The position numbers and the translations under genes are program-made. Below, one piece after another: positions 48,829 to 58,443 of a stretch of 64,000 bases of DNA (within the stretch, counting starts at the first letter, position 1; each line of letters begins with the position of its first letter). This DNA comes from CAWAHD01 sp963781785 (GTDB lineage: Bacteria > Planctomycetota > Planctomycetia > Isosphaerales > Isosphaeraceae). Location of the stretch: contig CAWAHD010000001.1 of the NCBI GenBank assembly GCA_963781785.1, forward strand, positions 1,612,001-1,676,000, in the 5' to 3' direction. The notes beneath the pieces were generated by a model that worked only from the letters and a program-made list of their open reading frames with translations, searched no databases and was not told the DNA's origin.

Positions 48829-49977
48829 ATGAGCGGCGCGCCGACGGAAGAATACCATCCGGGACTCGAAGGAGTGATTGCCAGTGAGACGGCGATCGCG
48901 AATATCGAGGGCAGGGACGGCACCGGGGGGTTGGAATACCGGGGCTACCGGATCGAGGACCTGGCTGGTCACGTCTCCTATGAGGAGACCGCGTTCCTGC
49001 TCCTGCACGGGGATCTCCCCACCAAGGACCAGCTCGGCGAGTTCAATGGGCGGCTCCGCCAGTCGCGCATGATTCCCGAGGCGCTGATCACATTGTTCCG
49101 GCAGATTCCCCGCCACGTCCACCCCATGGACGTTCTGCGCAGCTCGGTGAGCGTCCTGTCGCATTTCGACCCGGACGTCGACGCACCGCCGGGCGACCAC
49201 GCTGCCAACGTCCGCAAAGCCGAGCGAATGATCGCCCAGATGGCGACCGCCATCGCCTTTCGTGAACGGATCGCCAAGGGGCTGCCGGTGATTCCGCCGC
49301 GCGAAGACCTCGACCTCCCGGCCAACTTCTTGAACATGGTCAACGGCAAGGTCCCGTCACCTGCGATGCGCGAGGCGTTCGACGTGTCGCTGGTGCTCTA
49401 CACCGAGCACGAGCTTAATGCCTCGACGTTCGCGGCCAGGGTGACCGTCTCCACCTATTCGGACATCTATTCAGGCATCGTGGCGGCCATTGGCACGCTG
49501 AAGGGCCCGCTTCACGGGGGGGCCAATGAAGAAGCCTGGAAAGTGCTCGAGCGAGTCGGCAGTCCCGAGAATGCGGAGAAGTGGATCCAGCAAGCCTTGG
49601 CCCGAAAGGAACGGATCATGGGCTTCGGACACCGCGTCTACAAGACCGGCGACCCCCGGGCGACCATCCTCAAGCGATACTGCATCGAGCTGGCCAAGGA
49701 AGTGGGCGACCCCCTCTGGGAGCAGATCGCCGAGCCGATCGAGAAGGCAGTGACCGCCCAGAAGCTGCTCCCACCCAACGTCGACTGGCCCAGCGCTCGC
49801 CTGTATCACTACATGGGGCTGGACATCGATCTCTACACGCCCATCTTCGCCATGGCCAGAACCGCGGGCTGGGCCGCGCACGTGATCGAGCAGCTCGACC
49901 ACAATCGTTTGATGCGACCGCGGGCACGCTACATCGGCCCGCCCCACCGGCAAGTCAAGCCGATCGCGGAGCGATAA
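48829..49977 (+). CDS. gltA: citrate synthase
   Basis: 382 residues from ATG 48829 (GGAG eight bases upstream; a GTG at 48814 would add five residues). The active-site pieces are intact: VLYTEHELNASTFAARVTVS, LKGPLHGGANEEAWKVLERV (catalytic His), MGFGHRVYKTGDPRATILKR (second His), and DIDLYTPIFAMARTAGWAAH with Asp. The length matches the smaller bacterial/archaeal type, and the 'LEYRGYRIEDL' N-terminus fits citrate rather than methylcitrate synthase, though the latter cannot be excluded. It joins oxaloacetate and acetyl-CoA in the cytoplasm. A GbsR-type regulator is just upstream. A REP-like repeat follows the stop within 10 bases. Confidence 0.93.
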   Translation: MSGAPTEEYHPGLEGVIASETAIANIEGRDGTGGLEYRGYRIEDLAGHVSYEETAFLLLHGDLPTKDQLGEFNGRLRQSRMIPEALITLFRQIPRHVHPMDVLRSSVSVLSHFDPDVDAPPGDHAANVRKAERMIAQMATAIAFRERIAKGLPVIPPREDLDLPANFLNMVNGKVPSPAMREAFDVSLVLYTEHELNASTFAARVTVSTYSDIYSGIVAAIGTLKGPLHGGANEEAWKVLERVGSPENAEKWIQQALARKERIMGFGHRVYKTGDPRATILKRYCIELAKEVGDPLWEQIAEPIEKAVTAQKLLPPNVDWPSARLYHYMGLDIDLYTPIFAMARTAGWAAHVIEQLDHNRLMRPRARYIGPPHRQVKPIAER

Positions 49978-49986
49978 CGGGAACGC

Positions 49987-50060
49987 GCGATTCCACGGTG
50001 CCACGGCGTGTGGCACTGGTGAGCATTTCTGGGTGCCACTGGTCGTACCCGACCAGTGTC
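49987..50060 (+). repeat. REP-like doublet at the RAYT remnant, left copy
   Basis: Hairpins GTGCCAC...GTGGCAC and CACTGGTCG-TACC-CGACCAGTG. It lies directly after the citrate synthase stop. It is paired with the inverted copy at 50287-50340, with the RAYT remnant between. A third copy is at 17364. Confidence 0.88.
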
Positions 50061-50087
50061 TTCATTCCTTCGACGAACAGACAAAGG

Positions 50088-50290
50088 CTAGGCGAAGAAG
50101 TCCCAGGTCAGGCCGTGAATCGTCGGAGGGACTTCGGGTCGAATTGCCCTTGGTCCATCTTGTTCGTAGTGACGGCCGCCGGACATTCGCCACTGGGCCA
50201 ACCTTTCGCAGAGTTGCCGACGCCCCGGGGTTCTCGTGGATGTAGGCAATTGCGGCTTCAACGGCCTTCACGGATCGCCGCCAAAAGCAC
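50088..50290 (-). pseudogene. REP-associated tyrosine transposase (RAYT) remnant
   Basis: On the minus strand, from about 50287, FWRRSVKAVEAAIAYIHENP is the RAYT/Y1 helix before the conserved 'NP-RRG' block. In another frame after a one-base change near 50225, RRQLCERLAQWRMSGGRHYE and IHGLTWDFFA follow, then TAG at 50088-50090. This is the normal C-terminal end of such transposases. The catalytic His-u-His and Tyr regions upstream are gone, so only ~65 of ~150-200 residues remain. The remnant lies between two inverted REP-like elements, the arrangement known for RAYTs and their REP substrates. It is dead, but it explains the source of the repeats. Confidence 0.7.
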
Positions 50291-50340
50291 TGGTCGAGTA
50301 CGACCAGTGGCACCCAAGAATGATCACCAGTGGCAGCCAC
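50287..50340 (-). repeat. REP-like doublet at the RAYT remnant, right inverted copy
   Basis: Read on the minus strand it gives GCCACTGGTGATCATTCTTG then GGTGCCACTGGTCGTACTCG. This matches the left copy in the same internal order, so the two are inverted around the remnant. Its first hairpin is degenerate; the second stem is exact. Confidence 0.82.
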
Positions 50341-50404
50341 CTGAGCGAGGGAACCTGACACAGGTCCTTTTCTGCATTCAGGTTATCACTCGCTCAACCG
50401 TATT

Positions 50405-50437
50405 GCCCCTTACCCCCCTTCGCAAGGGGGGGAAAGG
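50405..50437 (-). repeat. CCCCCTTCGCAAGGGGG dispersed palindrome
   Basis: A C-run, TTCGCAA, and a G-run form a hairpin. It is in the same family as 23892 and 24061 and is paired with the copy at 50511 about 70 bases away. Confidence 0.82.
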
Positions 50438-50510
50438 ATTGCGCGACCGATGCGATGCTCACCCCGGCGCGCCACCGACCGCCCTGCACCCCGGTCCGCG
50501 CACGCGTCAC

Positions 50511-50558
50511 GTTCCCCCCCTTGGGAAGGGGGGGTAGGGGGGCTGGTCCCGGCGCAAT
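50511..50558 (+). repeat. CCCCCTTGGGAAGGGGG dispersed palindrome
   Basis: As at 23892, but with TTGGGAA at the centre, then tagggggg and CCCGGCG. It faces the copy at 50405. Confidence 0.8.
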
Positions 50559-50600
50559 CAGACACAACGCCGCGTACGCGTTTCCTTCAGCCCATCCGCC

Positions 50601-52263
50601 TCACTTCGGCTCGTCACCCGATCCTTCGTCGTCGGCCGCTTTCTTCTTCGGTGCCGCCTTCTTGCCGGTCTTGGTCTTGGGTTGATCGTCGCCAGCCTCG
50701 TCGTTGTTCATCTCCTCGGCCTTGGGCTCGGCCTTCATCGCATCGGCCGCCGCCTTGGGCTGTTCGGCGCGGCGCCTTGGCGACGTGAGCCGCATCATCG
50801 ACTTGGGGTCGACCGCCTCGGCCCGGCCCACGATCGGCGTGTTGATGTCATAACCGAGGTAGATGAGCAGCCGGTGCTTGGTCATGGGGCGAATGCCGTT
50901 CAACCGGGCTTCCTTGATGACCTCTCCGACGCGCTTTTCCAGCCTCGCGACTGCCTGCGCCGGCATCGGTCTCGTGGACGAACGCGTCCCGAATCGGCGG
51001 CTCATCGTCGATGACGTACCAGTCAATCCGTGGAGAAAGCGTGCCGGTTTCCTTGCCCAGGTCGGGCGGCGGCAGGTCGAAATCAACAATACCGCCGGCT
51101 TCCTGGATCATTCGCTTGAGCTCCGCCCGGTCGTCCCTGCTGTCTCGATTGATGTCGATCTTGCCCACCAGGGCAAACCGCATCGGCTGGTTCGGCGACC
51201 AGGCGGCCGAGTAGACGATGTCACCCACCCGGATGGGATCGATCGGGTTGTCGGTCTTGACGATCCGTGCAGAACTGTACTGCTCGCCGACCTGGGTCAG
51301 CATGATGCTGCCTTTCGGCTTCTCGGTGGGGATGCCGGGCGAGTGCGCGTCAAAGATCGTCATGTTCATCTGCGGACGCGCACCCATGCGCCGATTCAAG
51401 CTCACCAGAACTTCGCGGGTCTCGTAATCGACGTATGTCACATAGCCATCGGGCCGGTCGAGGATGAGCTCCTTGCGCTCGAGGCGGTCCCGCAGCTCGC
51501 GCAGAATCGTCGTCATCGTCTCGAGCTGGCGCTTGTAATCGGCTTCCTGGTCCGCGAGCAGCTTGCGCAGATTGTTGATCTCGCCGGTTGCCTTGTCGTT
51601 GTCGGTCTGGAGCTTGTCGACCGAGCTCAAGAGTCTGGCTCGCTCCTCGGTGTGCTTGGTCTGTTCGCTCAGGACGTCGGCGTGGGCCGTGTCTGCGGCC
51701 TTTCTTTGCACTTCCACCTGGTCCTTGGCGACGCTGGTGGCCGACTCGAGGCTGTGCCTGACGTTCACGTAGCTGAGTGAGAGCTCGGTCGTGAGCATCG
51801 ACAGGCCGTCCATGAGATCCGTGAGCCGATCGAGCGACGGGATGTAGTTCTTGGGCTCGGCCCGGTACGACGCGATCGCACGCGCGATGTTCTGCTTGGC
51901 TTCTTCCAGCTCGGGCCCCTGAGCTCCATTGGCCTGGGCTCGCTGCACCGACTCTTTGACCCGATTGTCCAGCTCGTTCAGCCGCTCGTCGATCTTCTTG
52001 TGGTGGGCGATAACCTCTTCCTTGGCGGCCTCGAATTCCGCACCCTTGGTCCCGATCCGCGCCCTCATGTCTTCGAATTGCCTGAGCGCCATGTCCGCGC
52101 TCTTGGCCTTGCCCGCCAGGTTCTCTTCCGCCACCGCGAGCCGCGCCTCGGCGGACGCTCCGTTGGTATAAAGGAAGTACGACGTGACTGCGAGGATCAC
52201 CGTGAGCGTGATAAACGCCGCGACGGCGATCTTGAGACCTTGCGACTCGTTGGCTGCGGCCAT
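50601..52263 (-). CDS. membrane-anchored coiled-coil protein, frameshifted
   Basis: ~555 residues from ATG 52263. An N-terminal helix (LKIAVAAFITLTVILAVTSY) anchors it in the membrane. A long coiled coil follows (about residues 40-290, e.g. LSEQTKHTEERARLLSSVDK and LADQEADYKRQLETMTTILR). Next is a beta-rich region (GYVTYVDYETREVLVSLNRR; GDIVYSAAWSPNQPMRFALV), then a Lys/Ala/Pro-rich tail. The frame breaks near 50955-50963; adding one GC (GGCGCA to GGCGCGCA) joins ETDAGA to AQAVARLEKRVGEVIKEARL. The family occurs in planctomycetes; I do not know its function. Divergent from polA, with 218 bases between. Confidence 0.65.
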
Positions 52264-52481
52264 GGATGGTTACTCCCCAGTGCCCAGCGGTAGCGACGTG
52301 CTCATGCAATCCGCCGGTTTGCTGATAATATGTCACATTTGAGAGGAACGACCAAACCACCGACAAAAATCACCCGCAACGCATTCGGCCTGGTCATCGT
52401 TATCGGGAGAATTCACCGGATCCAATCCATTGTAAGAACCGGCACGAAGACGGTCAAATAGCACCGCAGGAACAAGATCGC

Positions 52482-55196
52482 ATGGCAACGCGCCCAACCT
52501 TCACCATTCTCGATGCCTTCTCCCTGATCTTTCAAGTCTTCCACGCCATTCCGGAGATGACCGGCCCGGCCGGGCAGCCGACCCACGCCGTGTTCGGCAT
52601 CTTTCGAGACTTGCTCAACATCGTGAAATCTCCCAGGCCCGACTACCTCGCCGCGGCGTTCGATGGACCCGGGCCGGTGTTTCGCTCGGAGATCTTCCCG
52701 GAGTACAAGGCCACCCGCAAGGAGATGCCGGTCGACCTGGTTCCCCAGATCCCGGTCATCCGCCGCGTCTTCGAGGGTTTTCGCGTCCCCGTCTTGACCG
52801 AGCCGATGATGGAGGCCGACGACGTGATCGCGACCCTCGCCCGTCAGGGCCAGGACCGCGGGCTCGACGTCGTCATCGTCACCAACGACAAGGACGCTCG
52901 CCAGTTGATCAATGACCACGTCCGGCTGCTCAACCTGCGCAAGAACAAGGTGATCGACGCGGCCGTTCTCGCCGAGGAATGGGGAATCCGCCCCGACCAG
53001 GTTGTCGATTACCTGTCGCTCACCGGCGACTCGGTCGACAACGTCCCGGGGGTTCCGGGCATCGGCCCGGGCTATGCCTCGGCTTTTCTCAAGGAATTCG
53101 GTACGCTCGACGAGCTGCTGGCACACCCGGACCGCGTCAAGGGGGCCAAGAAGCAACAGAGCCTGCGGGAGCATGCCGAGACCGCCCGGCTGGCCCGCCG
53201 GCTGGTTGTCCTGCGCGATGATCTTCCCCTGGCGCTGGATTGGGACGCCCTGCGCACCCAGGACCCCGACGTCGACACCCTCAAGCGGCTGTGCACCGAG
53301 TGCGGCTTCCACGGATTCCGCGACGCTCTCGCGCCGCCGGCCGCTGCGGGGAAGAAGGAATCGAGCTGGGAGGCCGTGTATCACACCGTCGACACCCCGG
53401 AGTCGCTGGCCGCGTTTCTCGACGAGCTGACGCGCCAGCCCAGATTCTGCGTCGACACCGAGACGACGTCGGTCGATCCGCTCCGCGCCGACCTGGTTGG
53501 TCTGTCGTTCTCGTGGAAGGCCGGCGAGGCTTACTATCTGCCAGTCCGCGGGCCGCTGGGCTCGCGCGTGCTCGATGAGCCGTCGACACTCGCCGCGCTC
53601 AAACCCATCCTGAGCGATCCCAACGTGGAGAAGGTCGGCCAGAACATCAAGTACGACATGCTGGCGCTCAATCGCGCGGGAGTCGAGCTCAAGGGTCCGA
53701 TCACCGACACCATGATCCTGAGCTACCTCCTCGAAAGCGGCGAGCGCAACCACAGCCTCGACCAGCTCTCCACCCGGCTCCTGGACCACACGATGATCCC
53801 GATCACCGACTTGATCGGTAAGGGAAAGAAGCAACTCTGTATGGACCAGGTCGCTATCGATCGGGTCGCCGAGTATGCCGGTGAAGACGCCGATGCAACC
53901 TGGCGGATCGAGGCGTTGCTCGGGAACAAAGTCCGGCAAGAGGGGCTCTGGAAGCTGTACGCCGAATTGGAGCGCCCGTTGATTGGCGTTCTGGCGCGGA
54001 TGGAGACGGCGGGAATCACCGTGGATGCCCGGCGGCTCAAGCAGCTCTCGAACGAGTTTGCTCACAAAATCGCGGCGCTCGAGACCGAGGCCTATGCCCT
54101 GGCCGGGCGGACGTTCAACATCAACTCGAGCACTCAGCTCCGCCGGGTGCTCTTTGATGAGCTCAAGCTGCCGCCACTCCAAAAAACCCCCAAGGGCGAG
54201 CAGAGCACAGCTCAGGACGTGCTGGAGGAGCTGGCGCTCAAACATCCCTTTCCCGCGCTTCTGCTCAAGCATCGCCAGCTCGCCAAGCTCAAGAGCACGT
54301 ACCTCGACGCCTTGCCGGGGCTCGTCTACCAGAGTGACGGCCGGATTCACGCTTCGTTCAATCAGGGGGTGGCCGCGACCGGACGGCTGTCGTCGAGTGA
54401 CCCTAACTTGCAAAACATCCCGGTGCGCACCGAGGAAGGCCGCCAGATCCGCCAGGCGTTCATCGCGGGCCCTCCGGGCTGGCGCCTGCTGGCGGCCGAC
54501 TACTCGCAAATCGAGCTGCGGATCCTGGCGCATTATTCCGGCGATCCGGCACTGTGCCGCGCATTCGAGAATGACCAGGACATCCATCGAGCCGTCGCCG
54601 CGCGGATTTTCGGCGTGCCCGAGGCCGACGTCGACGAGTCGCAGCGCCGGGTTGCAAAAACAGTGAATTTCGGCGTCGTGTACGGGTTGAGCGCCTACGG
54701 ACTCTCCAGCCGGTTGGGGATCTCGCAGACCGAAGCCGCGGCATTCATCGAAGCCTATTTTCAGGAATACGCCGGAGTCGACCGGTTCATCACCACGATC
54801 CTGGAAAGCGCTCAGGCGGCTGGACGCGTCGAGACGATCCTGGGACGGCGGCGGCCGATCAGCGGCATCAAGTCGACGACGGGGCGGGCGCGCAATCTCG
54901 CCGAACGGACGGCCATCAACACGGTCATCCAGGGATCCGCCGCCGACCTGATCAAGCGGGCGATGATCCTGCTGGACCAGAGCATCCAGGAACGTCAGAT
55001 GCAAGCGCGGATGCTGCTCCAGATCCACGACGAGCTGGTCTTCGAGGCGCCTCCAGACGAGATCGCCGATCTGGCCGAGCTGGTGCGCCATGACATGACC
55101 ACGGCGCTTGACCTGACGGTTCCGCTCAAAGTCGATCTCGCCGCGGGACCGAACTGGCTCGACGTCGAGCCGATCCCCAGCCAGGGCCCGGTTTGA
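52482..55196 (+). CDS. polA: DNA polymerase I
   Basis: 904 residues, full length. Three domains are seen. The 5' nuclease has AAFDGPGPVFRSEIFPEYKA, EADDVIATLARQ and SLTGDSVDNVPGVPGIGPGY. The 3'-5' exonuclease has FCVDTETTSVDPLRADLVGL (Asp-x-Glu kept) and LGRRRP-like partners. The polymerase domain has ASSDPNLQNIP-like GRLSSSDPNLQNIPVRTEEG, LAADYSQIELRILAHYSGDP (catalytic Asp), VAKTVNFGVVYGLSAYGLSS, and QIHDELVFEAPPDEI (second Asp). It fills gaps and removes RNA primers. It lies alone between the coiled-coil gene and coaE. AGGAA is upstream of ATG 52482. No odd features. Confidence 0.96.
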   Translation: MATRPTFTILDAFSLIFQVFHAIPEMTGPAGQPTHAVFGIFRDLLNIVKSPRPDYLAAAFDGPGPVFRSEIFPEYKATRKEMPVDLVPQIPVIRRVFEGFRVPVLTEPMMEADDVIATLARQGQDRGLDVVIVTNDKDARQLINDHVRLLNLRKNKVIDAAVLAEEWGIRPDQVVDYLSLTGDSVDNVPGVPGIGPGYASAFLKEFGTLDELLAHPDRVKGAKKQQSLREHAETARLARRLVVLRDDLPLALDWDALRTQDPDVDTLKRLCTECGFHGFRDALAPPAAAGKKESSWEAVYHTVDTPESLAAFLDELTRQPRFCVDTETTSVDPLRADLVGLSFSWKAGEAYYLPVRGPLGSRVLDEPSTLAALKPILSDPNVEKVGQNIKYDMLALNRAGVELKGPITDTMILSYLLESGERNHSLDQLSTRLLDHTMIPITDLIGKGKKQLCMDQVAIDRVAEYAGEDADATWRIEALLGNKVRQEGLWKLYAELERPLIGVLARMETAGITVDARRLKQLSNEFAHKIAALETEAYALAGRTFNINSSTQLRRVLFDELKLPPLQKTPKGEQSTAQDVLEELALKHPFPALLLKHRQLAKLKSTYLDALPGLVYQSDGRIHASFNQGVAATGRLSSSDPNLQNIPVRTEEGRQIRQAFIAGPPGWRLLAADYSQIELRILAHYSGDPALCRAFENDQDIHRAVAARIFGVPEADVDESQRRVAKTVNFGVVYGLSAYGLSSRLGISQTEAAAFIEAYFQEYAGVDRFITTILESAQAAGRVETILGRRRPISGIKSTTGRARNLAERTAINTVIQGSAADLIKRAMILLDQSIQERQMQARMLLQIHDELVFEAPPDEIADLAELVRHDMTTALDLTVPLKVDLAAGPNWLDVEPIPSQGPV

Positions 55197-55779
55197 TGTT
55201 TTTTGGATCATCCGAGCGAGGGACAGGAGCGGCTCAAGCGGACTCGCGTCCCCGGCGGAGCCGATCGGCGGAGACCACCATTTTCGGCGAAAGCCGCACA
55301 GACCCATTGCAGGAGCCGGCGCGATGTCGTATAAATTCGGTATCGAACGTCGCAGATCCGCTTCACGACGACATTACCCGTCATCTCGCCGGTTCTCTCC
55401 TGCGGCCCCTCCGATGCTTCGCAAAGGCCCGCACGAGCCACCACGGCGGAAACCCTCAGGAAACCCCCCTGGCTCAATCAAATTTACCGCGCCTTGACAA
55501 TCACGTTTCGTGCGCCCGGCACTGCCTTCCAGCCCGATAGTCCACACCGCTTCCACCAACGGTAGTCGACCGGGCGGCCTTCATGTTCTCGTCGTTTCAT
55601 GCAGTTTCGTCCCGCCCTGCATCCGGGGAAGGCGAAGCGCGAGCCGGGACGATCCATCGTGGGCGGCCAGCCCAGGTGATTCCACTCTCCCTGTCTCGGT
55701 GCTGGGGAGCACCCCAAGAATGACTTCATGTGAACCGCTGGACGTCCCACGCTCGACTCTGCGCTGGAAACACGGCTCC
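55197..55779. other. intergenic region
   Basis: About 580 bases between polA and coaE. No supported gene. Frames here lack family resemblance, and no strong hairpin with a T-run was seen apart from short T-tracts just after the polA stop (55198-55204). Confidence 0.4.
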
Positions 55780-56397
55780 ATGCCCGTCGTCGGTCTGACG
55801 GGAGGCATCGGCAGTGGCAAAAGCGAAGTCGCGGCGCTGCTCGCAAGAGCCGGTTGCCGGGTGATCGACGCCGATGTATTGGGGCACAAGGCGCTGGAAG
55901 ATCCCGGCGTATCCGGCCGGCTCGTCGATCGGTTCGGCGAGGGAATCCTGGTGCACCAGGCGGGTGGCGCCGGCAGTTCGCCGCACGTCGATCGAAAAGC
56001 GCTCGGGGCGATCGTCTTTGCCGATGCCGTGGCGCGGCGCGACCTCGAGTCCGTAGTGCACCCACTCATGCGCACCCGGTTCATCGAGTCGATTACCCGG
56101 GAAGCCGCTCGGAGCGATCCCAGGCCCATCGTGCTTGATGCCGCAATCCTGCTCGAAGCCGGCTGGGACGACCTCTGTGACCTGGTGGTTTTCGTCGATT
56201 CGCCGCGGGATGTTCGCGTCCGTCGTGTCGCAGCTCAACGCGGCTGGCCGGCCGGGGTTTTCGAGGCCCGGGAACGGGCCCAGTGGCCTTGCGACAAGAA
56301 GCGGCGTCGTGCCGGGATGGTCATCACCAATGACGGCGAGATCGACGCCTTGCAGCCGGAAGTCGATCGGCTGGTCGGCCGGCTGAAAGTTGTCTGA
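55780..56397 (+). CDS. coaE: dephospho-CoA kinase
   Basis: 205 residues from ATG 55780; upstream in-frame Met codons would add a non-homologous extension. Walker A is GLTGGIGSGKSEV (5-17), then CRVIDADVLGHKAL and VVHPLMRTRFIESITREAAR with the lid and substrate residues. PIVLDAAILLEAGWDDLCDL and VVFVDSPRDVRVRRVAAQRG follow, and it ends at LVGRLKVV. It phosphorylates dephospho-CoA to CoA, the last step of coenzyme A synthesis, in the cytoplasm. The length is normal. Rho follows ~114 bases downstream on the same strand; no other coa gene is near. Confidence 0.93.
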   Translation: MPVVGLTGGIGSGKSEVAALLARAGCRVIDADVLGHKALEDPGVSGRLVDRFGEGILVHQAGGAGSSPHVDRKALGAIVFADAVARRDLESVVHPLMRTRFIESITREAARSDPRPIVLDAAILLEAGWDDLCDLVVFVDSPRDVRVRRVAAQRGWPAGVFEARERAQWPCDKKRRRAGMVITNDGEIDALQPEVDRLVGRLKVV

Positions 56398-56511
56398 AGC
56401 GGAAAGGCCGAGTTTCCCCCTCCGGCGCACTCACGGCCGGAGGCGACGGCCTGCGGGTAATCCGGGCCGTTTCGAGATCACGGTTTTTGTTTGAACAGGA
56501 GAAGAATCCCC

Positions 56512-58437
56512 ATGGCCAACGAGACTCGCCCCCGCCGGGAATCAGGTACTTCCCGCATTCGCAAGAGCATCCCGCCGCCGGCGCCCCAGGCTCCGGACGA
56601 CGCCGGCGCTGCCCCTTCAGGCACCAGCCCACCGTATTCCGCGGCCGGAGAACCGCCGCCGGGCCCCGTCGACACCCAGCGCAACCGGCAAGATCGCGGT
56701 CCTTACCGTGAGGAGGTTCCGGCCGATCGCGAGCCGATCCGATTCATCCGCGAGCGCAACCGCGAGCCAGTCCGGGAACGGCCCGACCGCGAGCCTGGTC
56801 TCTCGGTGCGCGAACGCCTGGCCCGCGACCGGGCCGACCGTGACGGCGGTGCCGGCCCGATCCAGCACGACGGAATCCCGATCGTTCGCGACCGAGACCG
56901 CGACCGCGACCACAACCGAGATCGCGATCGAGACGCCGGCCCGCTGACCCGCGAACGCCCGCGAGAACGCGATGCCGAGCCCGGCGCCGGCTATCGCGAC
57001 CGCACCCAGCGCGAGCTCGTCTACGGCCAGCGCGACCGTGATTATTCCCCCCCACCGCCCCGGACCGAACGACCCGCTCCCACCAGTTATGTCGACCTTC
57101 CCGCCGATTATCCCGACGAAGAGGAAGACATCTTCGGCGATGCCGCGCTCCACGACCGGTATGAAGACATCAAGCGCGGCGAGATCCATCTCACCGAGCT
57201 TCAGAAGATGACGATGCCCCAGCTCATTCGCACGGCCAAGACCGAGGGCATTGCCGACTTCATGGGGCTCAAGAAGCAAGACCTGATCTTCAAGATCTTG
57301 AAAGAGCGGGTCAAGCAAAACGGCCTGATGTATGGCGAGGGAACCCTCGAGGTCCTTCCCGACGGTTTCGGATTCTTGAGAAGCCCCGACTACAACTATC
57401 TTCCCTGCCCGGACGACATCTACGTCTCGCCCAGCCAGATTCGCCGGTTCGGCCTCAGAACCGGCGCCATCGTGTCGGGCCAGATCAGGCCCCCCAAGGA
57501 GAACGAGCGATACTTCGCCCTCTTGCGCGTCGAGGCAATCAACTTTGAAGACCCCGACAAGCTCAGCGAGAAAGTCAACTTCGACGATTTGACTCCCTTG
57601 CATCCCCAGGGCCGGATCCGCCTCGAGACCACGAGCGAAGAGATCAATATGCGGGTCGTCGACCTGGTGACTCCGCTCGGCTTCGGACAGCGCGGCGTCA
57701 TCGTCGCACCACCGCGCACCGGCAAGACGATCCTCCTCCAGAAGATCGCCAACAGCATCCTGACCAACCATCCCGACGCCTACGTGATGGTGCTCTTGAT
57801 CGACGAGCGTCCCGAAGAGGTTACCGACATGGAGCGCTCGGTCAAGGGCCCCACGGCCGAGGTCATCAGCTCGACGTTTGATGAGCCCGCGTCGCGGCAC
57901 ATCCAGGTCGCCGAGATGGTCATCGAAAAGGCGAAGCGGATGGTCGAATTCGGTAAAGACGTGGTGATCCTGCTCGACTCGATCACGCGTCTGGCCCGGG
58001 CTTATAACTCCGAAGCGCCGCATTCCGGCAAGATCTTGAGCGGCGGCATCGACGCCTCGGCGCTCCAGAAGCCCAAGCGGTTCTTCGGCGCCGCCCGCAA
58101 AATCGAGGAAGCCGGCAGCCTCACGATCCTGGCCACGGCCCTGGTCGACACCGGCAGCCGCATGGATGACGTGATCTTCGAGGAATTCAAGGGCACCGGC
58201 AACATGGAGCTCCACCTCGACCGCAAGCTGGTCGACAAGCGGGTCTGGCCGGCCATCGACGTCAATCCCTCCGGCACCCGCCGCGAAGAGCTCTTGATGG
58301 ACGCCGAAGAGCTGCGCCGCGTGTGGATCCTTCGCCGCGTCCTGAACGACATGAACCCCGTGGAAGCCATGGAGTTCCTGACCGGCCGGATGCGCAAGAC
58401 CAAGCTCAACGCCGAATTGCTTTTGACGATGAACTAA
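56512..58437 (+). CDS. rho: transcription termination factor Rho with long disordered N-terminus
   Basis: 641 residues from ATG 56512 (GGAG upstream). The first ~190 residues are low-complexity, rich in Arg, Asp, Glu, Pro (RDRDRDHNRDRDRDAGPLTR), and absent from E. coli Rho. The RNA-binding domain follows (LTELQKMTMPQLIRTAKTEG; YGEGTLEVLPDGFGFLRSPD; YNYLPCPDDIYVSPSQIRRF). The ATPase domain follows with GFGQRGVIVAPPRTGKTILL (Walker A, about 395-414) and MVLLIDERPEEVTDMERSVK. Rho pulls RNA and terminates transcription. The insert may act as an RNA-binding or condensate-forming region, as shown for the disordered Rho of some gut bacteria. It ends six bases before ribH. Confidence 0.95.
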   Translation: MANETRPRRESGTSRIRKSIPPPAPQAPDDAGAAPSGTSPPYSAAGEPPPGPVDTQRNRQDRGPYREEVPADREPIRFIRERNREPVRERPDREPGLSVRERLARDRADRDGGAGPIQHDGIPIVRDRDRDRDHNRDRDRDAGPLTRERPRERDAEPGAGYRDRTQRELVYGQRDRDYSPPPPRTERPAPTSYVDLPADYPDEEEDIFGDAALHDRYEDIKRGEIHLTELQKMTMPQLIRTAKTEGIADFMGLKKQDLIFKILKERVKQNGLMYGEGTLEVLPDGFGFLRSPDYNYLPCPDDIYVSPSQIRRFGLRTGAIVSGQIRPPKENERYFALLRVEAINFEDPDKLSEKVNFDDLTPLHPQGRIRLETTSEEINMRVVDLVTPLGFGQRGVIVAPPRTGKTILLQKIANSILTNHPDAYVMVLLIDERPEEVTDMERSVKGPTAEVISSTFDEPASRHIQVAEMVIEKAKRMVEFGKDVVILLDSITRLARAYNSEAPHSGKILSGGIDASALQKPKRFFGAARKIEEAGSLTILATALVDTGSRMDDVIFEEFKGTGNMELHLDRKLVDKRVWPAIDVNPSGTRREELLMDAEELRRVWILRRVLNDMNPVEAMEFLTGRMRKTKLNAELLLTMN

Positions 58438-58443
58438 ATCCAC

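Noticed and set aside
52413..55307. 964-residue ORF antisense to polA
   Set aside because: High-GC third-position bias of polA keeps the opposite strand open; no family pattern, and polA is complete.
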